Shown here: in pieces, positions 24,187-31,802 of the stretch
Layout: every line of letters begins with the position of its first letter
How positions within the stretch are numbered: the first letter of the stretch is position 1
DNA from: Saprospirales bacterium
Lineage (GTDB): Bacteria; Bacteroidota; Bacteroidia; Chitinophagales; Saprospiraceae
DNA: 64,000 bases
NCBI GenBank assembly: GCA_016711045.1
Contig: JADJTT010000012.1
Location: forward strand, 62,001-126,000
Reading direction: 5' to 3'
Notes under the pieces: generated by a model
Seen by the model: only the letters and a program-made list of their open reading frames with translations
Database searches by the model: none
Told to the model about the DNA's origin: nothing
Translations under genes and position numbers: made by a program

Positions 24187-25281
24187 CTATTTGGATGGAA
24201 CGACCAGTAGCGGAAGTTTGGAATTGATCAGTAAGCGTTTCGTGACACTCCGGTGAAAAAAACGCTCGTAGAACCGACGCTGCAAGGCCGTCAATACGAC
24301 AAGATCGATCTTTTTCTCGCGAGCATATTGATTCAGCCCTTCGATCACAGACTCACTTTTTACGGAAGTTACCTGAACGGTTTGTCCGTTTCCACGGAAG
24401 AGGCGTTCGATATCGACCTCCTCCATACTGAACCCATTTTCCTTATTTTCCACTACATGGACGAGGTGAAGGTTGGCGGAGAAAAAAATAGTCCACTGGG
24501 TGATCCACCGCATGACACCCTCATCTCCGGGCTGGTATTTGGCAGCGTAGAGCACATTTTTGAACAACCGGTGCGTGACGCCTCTCGGCACAAAAAGGAC
24601 CGGGCACACAGCTTGCTGAGCCACATGGGTAGACACCTGGCCGAGTACTCTTCCTAAAAAGCCGGCTTCTCCTGTCGTACCCATAATAACCAGGTCAAAC
24701 TTACCGGTCTTGGTTAGTCGAACAATCTCCTCAGAGGCAAAGCCGATCACTACTTCCTTTTCTATCTGAGTAGCAGTGGCCACCGATTCTCCGCTGGATA
24801 CAGTGTTTTCCCGGATAAAGTCACTCAGGGTTTCTCGTTTGTTTTGCTCAAAAGCGGCCAGGGGTTCATCCATAAATGGATTACCTACATCAAATTCAGG
24901 TTGGTACATGTGCACCACTTTGAGGGAAGCATCGATCTCTACAGCCAACGCCTGTGCATAGATAAAAGCCCCTTTGGAGGATTCGCTAAAATCGGTGGGG
25001 ACCAGGATGTGCTTCAATCGCAGGGTCTGTTGTTCCTTTGCTCCGCAACGTTCCAATAACTCGCGAATCTCATCCACCGTAAGTACATCGTCCTCTACTA
25101 CGACCTGCCCATTAATGAGCAACGCAGGAGTAGAGGAAATATCAAACTTCATTAACTCGTCCACCTCTGTAATTTCTTCCAGGGTGACATTCAACGGATA
25201 CCGCTTCAAAGCCTCCAGTACATTGTCTTTGAGGGCCTTACTGCGGCGGCAACCGATACCGAGTATCTGAAGTTTGAGCAT
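24187..25281 (-). CDS. thioredoxin-like domain fused to tandem universal stress protein
   Basis: The 364-residue protein starts with a roughly 80-residue thioredoxin-fold domain of the Thioredoxin_3 / redox-active disulfide type (MLKLQILGIGCRRSKALKDN, later STPALLINGQVVVEDD with the cis-proline). Two USP domains follow: LKHILVPTDFSESSKGAFIY with ATP loop MGTTGEAGFLGRVLGQVSTH, and a second half without the loop. The usual CxxC is C11-R-R-S14 here, so the resolving cysteine is lost and only a single reactive cysteine remains; a monothiol or sensing role is likelier than disulfide reduction. ATG 25281 is used because the upstream in-frame start at 25350 would overlap the CBS gene and precede the domain. 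Confidence 0.88.
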   Translation of the reverse strand: MLKLQILGIGCRRSKALKDNVLEALKRYPLNVTLEEITEVDELMKFDISSTPALLINGQVVVEDDVLTVDEIRELLERCGAKEQQTLRLKHILVPTDFSESSKGAFIYAQALAVEIDASLKVVHMYQPEFDVGNPFMDEPLAAFEQNKRETLSDFIRENTVSSGESVATATQIEKEVVIGFASEEIVRLTKTGKFDLVIMGTTGEAGFLGRVLGQVSTHVAQQAVCPVLFVPRGVTHRLFKNVLYAAKYQPGDEGVMRWITQWTIFFSANLHLVHVVENKENGFSMEEVDIERLFRGNGQTVQVTSVKSESVIEGLNQYAREKKIDLVVLTALQRRFYERFFHRSVTKRLLINSKLPLLVVPSK

Positions 25282-25306
25282 GTTGGCGCTAATTTTCTCT
25301 ACAGGC

Positions 25307-25735
25307 TTATGTGGTGAGGCGTCCTTCTGCCAATGCGCTGATGATATCATGTGTCGTTACAATTCCCACCAGGTTTTCATCTTCGACTACTGGAATAGCA
25401 TGGAAGCGGTTGATCGAAAAAATCTCCAGCGCAACATTGATCCGGTCGGTGGGTAGCACTTTAGCCATTCGGGTGGTCATGATCTCTTCGGCGGTATATG
25501 CCTTCAGGCGGGACTCGTTTACAAACCGATCTTCTTCGTTTTGCGTAAAACCACGTACAAAAAAAAGATAATCGGTTTTGCTGATGATACCGACGATAGA
25601 GCGGAAGCGGACCACCGGAATATGGTGGATATTGTGCTTGTCAAAAATTTCCTTTACCACCGTCAGCTTATCCTTCTCATTGACAGTGATCAGGTCGTTA
25701 CTCATAATTTGGGAAATGGGCGCAAGGACATCCAT
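25307..25735 (-). CDS. CBS-pair protein, first gene of the USP operon
   Basis: A 142-residue Bateman module with SQIMSNDLITVNEKDKLTVV and HNIHHIPVVRFRSIVGIISK in the first repeat, and AEEIMTTRMAKVLPTDRINV with NRFHAIPVVEDENLVGIVTT in the second. The first repeat ends in an unusual FRSIVG instead of the acidic linker seen in its paralogues. The start at 25735 faces the promoter region that also serves the haem-PAS kinase and contains two TGA-N6-TCA boxes. It leads the CBS/USP operon running down to 22529. Confidence 0.92.
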   Translation of the reverse strand: MDVLAPISQIMSNDLITVNEKDKLTVVKEIFDKHNIHHIPVVRFRSIVGIISKTDYLFFVRGFTQNEEDRFVNESRLKAYTAEEIMTTRMAKVLPTDRINVALEIFSINRFHAIPVVEDENLVGIVTTHDIISALAEGRLTT

Positions 25736-25853
25736 AAATTGTTTCGTTTTTTTATCGTTGGAAAGAGGATTGGGAATAAAATCCAGGAAGCCATATTTAC
25801 GTTCCAGCCCCTTAACTTTTTTGCAAGATCATCGTATTGTCCAATTCTCCGAA

Positions 25854-25887
25854 TGATTTTCATCATTTACATTTATGATTTTGGTCA
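25854..25887. promoter_or_regulatory. paired Crp/Fnr-type operators between the USP operon and the kinase gene
   Basis: TGATTTTCATCA (25854-25865), inside the perfect ATGAT-N4-ATCAT dyad, and TGATTTTGGTCA (25876-25887), again with 22-bp centre spacing. The pair lies 119 bases from the CBS start on one side and about 80 bases from the kinase ATG on the other. It could therefore autoregulate the two-component system. Confidence 0.62.
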
Positions 25888-25968
25888 ACGACAACAACAG
25901 GTATCCATTTGCGCAAAGGGAAAATTGCTTGGGCTTGGGTAAATTTTCCTATCTTGTGCCTTCGGAAA

Positions 25969-27273
25969 ATGGGGATTCTTTTGGAAGAAAATCATGCAAA
26001 AAATCTGGTCTCAGACGCTTCAATCAGGCTTCAGGCCGTTATTGAAACTGCTATTGACGGTATCATTACCATTGATGAAACCGGGACCATTGAAACTGTC
26101 AATCCTGCTGCTGCTCAACTTTTTGGGTATGAGCCTGGTGAACTTATCGGGAAAAATGTCAAACTCCTGATGCCCTCCCCCTACCGCCAGCAGCACGACT
26201 CTTACATCGATAGATACAAAGACACCGGGGAAGCCCGGATCATCGGCATTGGCAGGGAAGTGCCCGGTATGCGCAAAGACGGCAGTACCTTTCCTCTCCG
26301 GCTTGCCGTAAGCGAGGTAACTTTAGAGAACCGGCGGGTTTTTACCGGAATTATTCACGACCTGAGCGAGGTAAAAAGAGCAGAGGAGAAAATCCGGAAA
26401 CTTAACGAGGAGCTGGAGGAAAAAGTAATTGAGCGCACCGAAGAACTCGCCAGTGTCGTCAATAAATTGTTGAACACCAACAAGAAACTCCAGTATGAAG
26501 TACAAGAGCGTAAATCGGCAGAAAGCGCCTTACGCGAAAGTACCAAGGAAATTCAAAAAGCGCTGGAGAAGGAAAAAGAGCTGAGCGAGCTCAAGTCCCG
26601 GTTCGTTTCCATGGCCTCCCACGAATTTCGCACTCCGCTCAGCACGATCCTTTCTTCTATCTCCCTGCTTTCGCGCTACACAGATTCCAATCAGCAGGAA
26701 AAACGCGATAAGCACATCAACCGGATCAAGTCGGCCGTCCGAAATCTCAATGGGATACTCAACGACTTCCTTTCCCTCAGTAAACTGGAAGAAGGAAAGA
26801 TCGAAAACCATCCTTCCGCGTTTGATATCCAGGAGCTTTGCCCGGAGGTGATCGACGAGATCCAAGGCATGTTGAAGGATGGCCAGACCATCGTCCACAA
26901 AGGGTTGGGGCATGCGTTGCCGGCAAATTGGGACAAGCGGCTAGTGAAAAACATCCTGTTCAATCTTTTATCCAATGCCATCAAATATTCCGATGAAGGA
27001 AAAGAAATCTGCCTTAATGAGCGTTTGCAGGGAGATTATTTTCTTCTCGACATCATCGACAAGGGCATCGGTATACCAGAAGCCGATCAATCCCACCTGT
27101 TCACCCGTTTTTTCCGGGCTGCCAATGCCATGAACATTCAGGGAACAGGTTTGGGACTCAATATCGTTAAACGGTATATTGACTTAGTGGGAGGAAGCAT
27201 TACCTTTGAAAGCCAATTGAACGAAGGAACCACGTTTACTGTATGTCTGCCACTGCATCAAAAAAGCCAATAA
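25969..27273 (+). CDS. FixL-like PAS histidine kinase (probable haem oxygen/NO sensor)
   Basis: The 434-residue soluble kinase has one PAS domain (about 18-140), a coiled coil (150-225), a HisKA domain (SMASHEFRTPLSTIL) and a HATPase domain (NLLSNAIKYS, DKGIGIPEAD, GTGLGLNIVKRY). The PAS domain follows rhizobial FixL closely. HDSYIDRY places H76 at the FixL haem ligand (H200 of B. japonicum FixL) and R82 at FixL R206. IIGIGR places R96 at the distal Arg (FixL R220), then RKDGSTFPLRLAVSE and FTGIIHDLSE. FixL H214 is replaced by R90. Known FixL proteins turn the kinase off when O2 binds; by analogy this one reports low oxygen. No membrane helices. ATG 25969 fits the domain start. Its response regulator starts 10 bases after the stop. 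Confidence 0.88.
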   Translation: MGILLEENHAKNLVSDASIRLQAVIETAIDGIITIDETGTIETVNPAAAQLFGYEPGELIGKNVKLLMPSPYRQQHDSYIDRYKDTGEARIIGIGREVPGMRKDGSTFPLRLAVSEVTLENRRVFTGIIHDLSEVKRAEEKIRKLNEELEEKVIERTEELASVVNKLLNTNKKLQYEVQERKSAESALRESTKEIQKALEKEKELSELKSRFVSMASHEFRTPLSTILSSISLLSRYTDSNQQEKRDKHINRIKSAVRNLNGILNDFLSLSKLEEGKIENHPSAFDIQELCPEVIDEIQGMLKDGQTIVHKGLGHALPANWDKRLVKNILFNLLSNAIKYSDEGKEICLNERLQGDYFLLDIIDKGIGIPEADQSHLFTRFFRAANAMNIQGTGLGLNIVKRYIDLVGGSITFESQLNEGTTFTVCLPLHQKSQ

Positions 27274-27283
27274 ACCCAAAAAT

Positions 27284-28339
27284 ATGAGCAAAAAGATCCT
27301 GGTTATCGAAGACAATCCGGATGTGCGGGAAAACCTGGCCGAGATCCTGGAACTTTCCAACTTCGAGGTCCTGACCGCTGAAAATGGTAAAATAGGCGTA
27401 GAGGTTGCCTTACTCGAAAAGCCCGATCTCGTGATCTGCGATGTCATGATGCCCGAGCTCGATGGGTTTGGTGTACTCCACATCCTGAGCAAAAAGCCGG
27501 AAACAGCTGATATCCCCTTCATCTTCCTGACCGCAAAAGCCGATAAATCCGACTTCCGAAAGGGTATGAACCTCGGCGCAGACGATTACATAACCAAACC
27601 TTTTGAGGATGTGGAACTGCTGGACGCCATCGAAACCCGCCTTCGGAAAAGCGACCGGCTGAAAAAGAGTTTCGACAAAACGGCCGCAGGCCTCAATAGC
27701 TTTATCAATGAAGCTAAAGGGTATGAAGCACTGCGCAAACTGTCGGAAGACCGGCAGTTGAAAACCTACCAAAAGAAAGAGTTGATCTTCCAGGAGAGCG
27801 AACACCCCCGGCAGTTGTACTTCATCAGCAAGGGAAAGGTCAAACTCTTCAAGACCAACGACGATGGAAAGGAACTGACCCTGAAAGTCCTCAAAGAAGG
27901 CGAATTCTTTGGCCATATTGATCTTATCAAAGGCACCAAATACAATGAATCGGCCGCTGCAACTGAATCCGCAGAGCTGGCGATCATCCCCAAAGATGAT
28001 TTCTTCGCCCTGCTCCACGCCAACAAAGACGTCTCCAGCAAAATGATCAAAATGCTGGCGGATGACGTGGTGGAACAAGAGGAACAACTGCTCCACCTCG
28101 CGTACCACTCCATTCGCAAACGCGTGTCAGAAGCCCTCATCATGCTCCATGAACGCTATGCTATCGGCGATACTTCCAGCATCTCTATTCTTCGCGATGA
28201 TCTGGCCAGTATCGTTGGCACCGCCAAAGAATCTGTCATTCGAACCCTCACGGATTTTAAAAATGAAAAGCTCATCGATATCGACAACGGCATCATCACC
28301 ATCCTCGATATGAAGAAGCTGCAGGCGATGCCGAATTAA
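27284..28339 (+). CDS. response regulator fused to Crp/Fnr transcription factor
   Basis: The 351-residue protein has a receiver domain (1-125: acidic pair E9/D10, phospho-acceptor D53 in VICDVMMPELDG, T/K motif FLTAKAD and YITKPF). A cyclic-nucleotide-binding-type domain follows (about 150-260, LIFQESEHPRQLYFISKG and LKEGEFFGHIDLIKG). A Crp-type winged helix ends it (LRDDLASIVGTAKESVIRTL). The recognition helix reads K315-E316-S317-V-I-R320; the Glu and Arg match the CRP E181/R185 and FNR E209/R213 residues that read TGA half-sites. The FNR cysteine cluster is absent. The probable partner is the haem-PAS kinase just upstream. This merges the roles of FixJ (receiver) and FixK (Crp/Fnr) in one chain. 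Confidence 0.9.
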   Translation: MSKKILVIEDNPDVRENLAEILELSNFEVLTAENGKIGVEVALLEKPDLVICDVMMPELDGFGVLHILSKKPETADIPFIFLTAKADKSDFRKGMNLGADDYITKPFEDVELLDAIETRLRKSDRLKKSFDKTAAGLNSFINEAKGYEALRKLSEDRQLKTYQKKELIFQESEHPRQLYFISKGKVKLFKTNDDGKELTLKVLKEGEFFGHIDLIKGTKYNESAAATESAELAIIPKDDFFALLHANKDVSSKMIKMLADDVVEQEEQLLHLAYHSIRKRVSEALIMLHERYAIGDTSSISILRDDLASIVGTAKESVIRTLTDFKNEKLIDIDNGIITILDMKKLQAMPN

Positions 28340-28352
28340 AGAATCACTGATT

Positions 28353-28727
28353 ATGGCCCGTCTTTTCCTGATTGGATTATTGTCCGCCACCACGCTTTGG
28401 CAATGTGCCCCGGATTCAAACTCCGGAGATGATAATGCGCCATTGGTCGTGCGATTGGAATGCGAAACCCAGGTCGATTCCATTGGTGGCCCCGTGAGCG
28501 ACGTATATCTGCTGGCAAAGGAACGAAAAGTCAAAGTGGCTGAGATCGGGGCCTGCGAATTGTTCGATCAATCCACTTACGCTGCCTATCAGATACCCGA
28601 CTCTGCCCTGGCCGCTTGCGGAAGTGCGGATAGCTACGTATATGTCATCCGGGCTGCAGATGCCTTGAAGGTATTTCAGGGCCAAAATCCTCCATACAAA
28701 GAAATATTTCGTATTGAACTCAAATAA
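28353..28727 (+). CDS. small lipoprotein of unknown function
   Basis: The 124-residue product has a short lipoprotein signal (RLFLIGLLSATTLWQC, lipobox LWQC, mature Cys at about 18) and an acidic serine-rich linker. A compact domain follows with four cysteines in the mature part (LVVRLECETQ, EIGACELF, LAACGSAD). I recognise no family. It starts 13 bases after the regulator stop and before the first terminator, so it may be cotranscribed with the kinase-regulator pair; whether it takes part in signalling is unknown. Confidence 0.72.
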   Translation: MARLFLIGLLSATTLWQCAPDSNSGDDNAPLVVRLECETQVDSIGGPVSDVYLLAKERKVKVAEIGACELFDQSTYAAYQIPDSALAACGSADSYVYVIRAADALKVFQGQNPPYKEIFRIELK

Positions 28728-28781
28728 AAAAGAGGCTGTTTCAACAATCGCTTGCGTTCCTTTTGAAACAGCCTCTTTTTT
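28726..28781. terminator. bidirectional terminator, GGCTGTTTCAA family
   Basis: Stem AAAAAGAGGCTGTTTCAA with TTGAAACAGCCTCTTTTTT (from 28726 and 28763), loop of about 19 bases. It ends the kinase-regulator-lipoprotein transcript and the convergent M49-type peptidase. It shares its core with the terminator after recA. Confidence 0.9.
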
Positions 28782-28784
28782 ATC

Positions 28785-30419
28785 CTACAATCCAAGCACA
28801 TCTGTGCCTTGCTCAAACACCACATCCACTGGGATGCCTGCGTCATTCAGGCGGTCGAGATCAGCCTGGAGGGCCGGCCCGATCTTTCCTTTCTCTTCTA
28901 CCAGATTGGCAACCCCATCGTAATCACCATCGCCCTGTAGGGTGAGAATCTTCTCCGAGAGGGCGTTCATAGCCGCTTCCAGTTTTGCTACATCCACCCG
29001 GAATGTGCCATCTTCCAGTCGCTCAAACGCGCCGTATTCCTGAAAGAAATTGAAGCGGATCATATTGGCTTTCCCATGGGCGCTGGACGCACCAAAGCGC
29101 ACCGAACGAAAGATGCCGGCCATAAAGGTGATGTAATAGTCCTGGAGGTCGCCCTGGATCTCTCCTCGCTCGTGAAGCTGCTTGATCATGTAAAGCCCGA
29201 GCATATCGGCCTTGCCTTCCTCCAGTGCGGAGTAGTGCTCCCTGAGTACTTCACGCACCGTGCCCTTCCCGTTGATCGTATTTTTGATACCCAGGCCATG
29301 CGCCACTTCATGGAACATGGTATTGCTGAAAAACGCATCGAACGTCACGTGCTGCCGTTGATCTTCCGCGATAAGCATATTGGCGATGGGCACCAAAATG
29401 TTGTCGAACTTGGCGCGCATGGCATTTTTAAGCTGAAGCCGACGAGTGCCTTTGCTCAATTGCACCTCCTCATCATTGGGCAGGTTAATGGCAATGGTCT
29501 TCGAACCCGCATTGCAGTCGCCTGCATAATAAACCACATCATAGGCATTCAAGTCGGCAGCGGACCCCGGGACCTCTTTTTTATAGGCTTCAGCAACAGG
29601 CAGACCTTTCTGGAGATCAGGCAGGAAAGCGACGTATTTGGCCAGGCGCGCACTCCAATCCTTATCCTTTACCAACACAAAACATTCGTGTGCCGCTTTA
29701 TACCCGAATAATTGGTCTTCGTAGTTCTCAATGGGGCCGATCACTATGTCGATCCCGTTATCTTTCATGTCCATCCAGGCCAGGTCGCTGGGCTGGTAGT
29801 TGTCGGTCAGCAGCGCGTCGGCACGGAGGGCCAGGTAATTTTTCAACCCGGCGTCTTCGGCCAGGTCGGAAGCCTGCCGGAGAAGCGCTGCTGCCTGCTC
29901 CATTTCTTCCTTAAACTGGATATGGTAAGGGATCGTAATTAGATTTCCACTCTCCCCACGACGCACGAAAGTGTACAAGCTCGTCTTGTCGGCAAGATCA
30001 GCTTGCTCCAACTCTTCAGCCGTCATGCCTTCGGGATAAAAATTAGCGCCCTTCGGTTTTTCACCTACGCCTTCTACAAAAGAAGCATTGCCGCCCAGTC
30101 GATCCCAGGGACCATAGTTGATCACGGCAAAACGACGAATCTTTTCGTCGGTCAGCCCGGCAAGAAATTCGTCCTTATCGCCATAGGCTTCATACCAAAA
30201 ACAGCGGTCCATAAGCTGAGCCGCCTCCATAAGGAGAGGGATCATCTTCTTTTCCGGTTCGGAAAGCTGGTTCACATCGGTCGTCAAACGGACACTGACG
30301 TATTTGGCAAGCAATGAATCAATACGGGTAGTCGGCTCTTCTGTAACCGGCTCACCGGGCTGGCATGCAGTCAGGAAGATCAACACGCTTGCACTCAGGA
30401 GAAGGGAATTCCATTTCAT
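28785..30419 (-). CDS. M49-like (dipeptidyl-peptidase III family) lipoprotein
   Basis: The 544-residue lipoprotein (signal MKWNSLLLSASVLIFLTAC, lipobox LTAC) resembles the bacterial DPP-III-family proteins. The zinc site is HEVAHGLG (H370-H374) with the next Glu in EEGKADMLGLY. Conserved blocks such as VIGPIENYEDQLFGYKAAHE and YDVVYYAGDCNAGSKTIAIN precede it. Eukaryotic M49 enzymes have a six-residue HExxxH helix; the five-residue HExxH here is the short variant found in many bacterial homologues. It may act on short peptides at the cell surface. ATG 30419 is used because it starts the signal peptide. A TACCTTTG box lies 18 bases upstream. Confidence 0.82.
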   Translation of the reverse strand: MKWNSLLLSASVLIFLTACQPGEPVTEEPTTRIDSLLAKYVSVRLTTDVNQLSEPEKKMIPLLMEAAQLMDRCFWYEAYGDKDEFLAGLTDEKIRRFAVINYGPWDRLGGNASFVEGVGEKPKGANFYPEGMTAEELEQADLADKTSLYTFVRRGESGNLITIPYHIQFKEEMEQAAALLRQASDLAEDAGLKNYLALRADALLTDNYQPSDLAWMDMKDNGIDIVIGPIENYEDQLFGYKAAHECFVLVKDKDWSARLAKYVAFLPDLQKGLPVAEAYKKEVPGSAADLNAYDVVYYAGDCNAGSKTIAINLPNDEEVQLSKGTRRLQLKNAMRAKFDNILVPIANMLIAEDQRQHVTFDAFFSNTMFHEVAHGLGIKNTINGKGTVREVLREHYSALEEGKADMLGLYMIKQLHERGEIQGDLQDYYITFMAGIFRSVRFGASSAHGKANMIRFNFFQEYGAFERLEDGTFRVDVAKLEAAMNALSEKILTLQGDGDYDGVANLVEEKGKIGPALQADLDRLNDAGIPVDVVFEQGTDVLGL

Positions 30420-30437
30420 ATCGGATAATTTTTGCCA

Positions 30438-30445
30438 CAAAGGTA
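30438..30445 (-). promoter_or_regulatory. possible -7 box (TACCTTTG) for the M49-like gene
   Basis: The plus strand reads CAAAGGTA. On the minus strand this is a full TAnnTTTG match 18 bases before the ATG at 30419. A TTG lies about 25 bases further upstream (30473-30471), a little beyond the usual -33 spacing. Confidence 0.42.
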
Positions 30446-30688
30446 CACAACTTACCTTTCCGCTATTTCCCAATGGCGGGAAACTTTTAACGCTCCACCC
30501 GCGTTAGTATCTATGTAGGGTGCTTCGGCACTCTTTGTCGAGGTATTTTCTGCCATTTCTCCACCTTTTGAATCAAGACTGACCAAGGTGCCCTTCGAGG
30601 CAGGCCTTTCACGGCAAATGCATGACTACCATGCATACTTGCTGGCTTTTTGCCAACAGGATCATTTTTTCACTTAAACAGAGGTCAT

Positions 30689-31066
30689 ATGGAAACTGGA
30701 ATTCTAACGGAAGGGAAGAGTCCCGAACTCATTTTGGAAGTCATTGAAAAATATGTCAATTCCAAAGGGTATCAGGGCATTAAAGCCAATGTAGCGGAAT
30801 ATGAAACGCCTTCCAAACTGCAGCGACAAGACGACGAAGCTTTTATACCGGACATTACCGGCGTGAAGGCAGGTCGCAAGTCGTACTTTGAAGTAGCCAT
30901 GAAAACCGATACCGTACAGGATGCGATCACAAAATGGAAACTCTTGAGCAGCCTGGCACGGTTGCGCAATGGCAAGCTATACCTCATCGCCCCGAAGGGC
31001 CATTATACATTCACCCAAAAGCTGGTCAAGGATAATAGCATCCTGGCTACTGTTGTCCGTATGTAA
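30689..31066 (+). CDS. small conserved protein, possible degenerate nuclease fold
   Basis: The 125-residue soluble protein starts METGILTEGKSPELILEVIE and contains the pattern FIPDITGVKAGRKSYFEVAM, which recalls the PD-(D/E)xK core (PD, then a strand with Glu). The usual final Lys spacing is not met, so activity is doubtful. It ends KLYLIAPKGHYTFTQKLVKD. A clear GAGG lies five bases before the ATG at 30689, one of the few Shine-Dalgarno-like sites here. It leads a short plus-strand group with bS21 and a NYN nuclease, which hints at a link to RNA or translation. Confidence 0.7.
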   Translation: METGILTEGKSPELILEVIEKYVNSKGYQGIKANVAEYETPSKLQRQDDEAFIPDITGVKAGRKSYFEVAMKTDTVQDAITKWKLLSSLARLRNGKLYLIAPKGHYTFTQKLVKDNSILATVVRM

Positions 31067-31100
31067 GCGAGCTTCATTTTTCACCAAAAAATACATGCCT

Positions 31101-31292
31101 ATGTTGATTATCAATATTAAAGACAACGAAACCATCGATCGCGCGTTAAAAAGATATAAGCGCAAGTACCAAAAAACGGGTATTTTAAAGGAAATTCGCA
31201 ACCGGAGGTACTTCGAAAAACCCTCTGTGTCGAAACGTTTTGAATACCTGAAAGCTGTATACAAGGAGCAAAAAAAGGATATCGAAGAATAA
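31101..31292 (+). CDS. rpsU: 30S ribosomal protein bS21
   Basis: The 63-residue protein matches bS21 over its whole length: MLIINIKDNETIDRALKRYK, then a basic middle (KYQKTGILKEIRNRRYFEKP) and SVSKRFEYLKAVYKEQKKD. bS21 sits on the 30S platform near the 3' end of 16S rRNA; in some Bacteroidota it helps hide the anti-Shine-Dalgarno sequence. Two starts are possible, ATG 31095 (adds MP) or ATG 31101; the second gives the common N-terminus. Neither has a Shine-Dalgarno sequence. The NYN gene follows after three bases. Confidence 0.95.
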   Translation: MLIINIKDNETIDRALKRYKRKYQKTGILKEIRNRRYFEKPSVSKRFEYLKAVYKEQKKDIEE

Positions 31293-31295
31293 CCC

Positions 31296-31802
31296 ATGCA
31301 ACCACCCCCTCCAGTAAACATTAGCCAATCCGTTGCCATCCTGATCGATGGCAACAACATCGAAAAGAGTCTGCACGATCTGGTGAACGACACCAGTGCC
31401 ATGCTGAATTTCGATACCCTAATCCCGAAATTATTGATCAACCGCGGACTAAACCGGTTGATCTATTTTCGGGAGGGAAAAAATATTTCCTCTAAACTGG
31501 CCGAACGCTTGCATACATACTACCACGGTTCGGTAGTGCCTTGCTATAAGTCGGCTGACATCCCCTTGACGATCAAAGCGACTCAGATCGCCCAGAAAGT
31601 AGACACGATTATTATTTTGTCCGGAGATGCCGATTACGTCGAGTTGGTCAGCCACCTCAAATCGGAAGGCGTACGGGTAGAAATAGCGGCCGTAGAGCAT
31701 TCTACAGCACAGGTGCTGAAAGAAGAAGCCGACTATTACACCCCGATCACAAAGGAAGATTGCTTCATTTACCGGCCCTCTACCTCCAGAAAAAAAGGTT
31801 AA
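31296..31802 (+). CDS. NYN domain (LabA/DUF88-like) putative ribonuclease
   Basis: The 168-residue protein is a PIN-like NYN domain. The first acidic residue is in AILIDGNNIEKSL, the middle block is RLIYFREGKN, and YKSADIPLTIKATQIAQKVD and IILSGDADYVELVSHLKSEG supply the other metal-binding acids. NYN proteins are metal-dependent RNases or RNA-binding regulators. The start lies three bases after the bS21 stop, so the pair is translated together; the stop is flush with the convergent PhoX-like gene. Specific substrate unknown. Confidence 0.9.
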   Translation: MQPPPPVNISQSVAILIDGNNIEKSLHDLVNDTSAMLNFDTLIPKLLINRGLNRLIYFREGKNISSKLAERLHTYYHGSVVPCYKSADIPLTIKATQIAQKVDTIIILSGDADYVELVSHLKSEGVRVEIAAVEHSTAQVLKEEADYYTPITKEDCFIYRPSTSRKKG

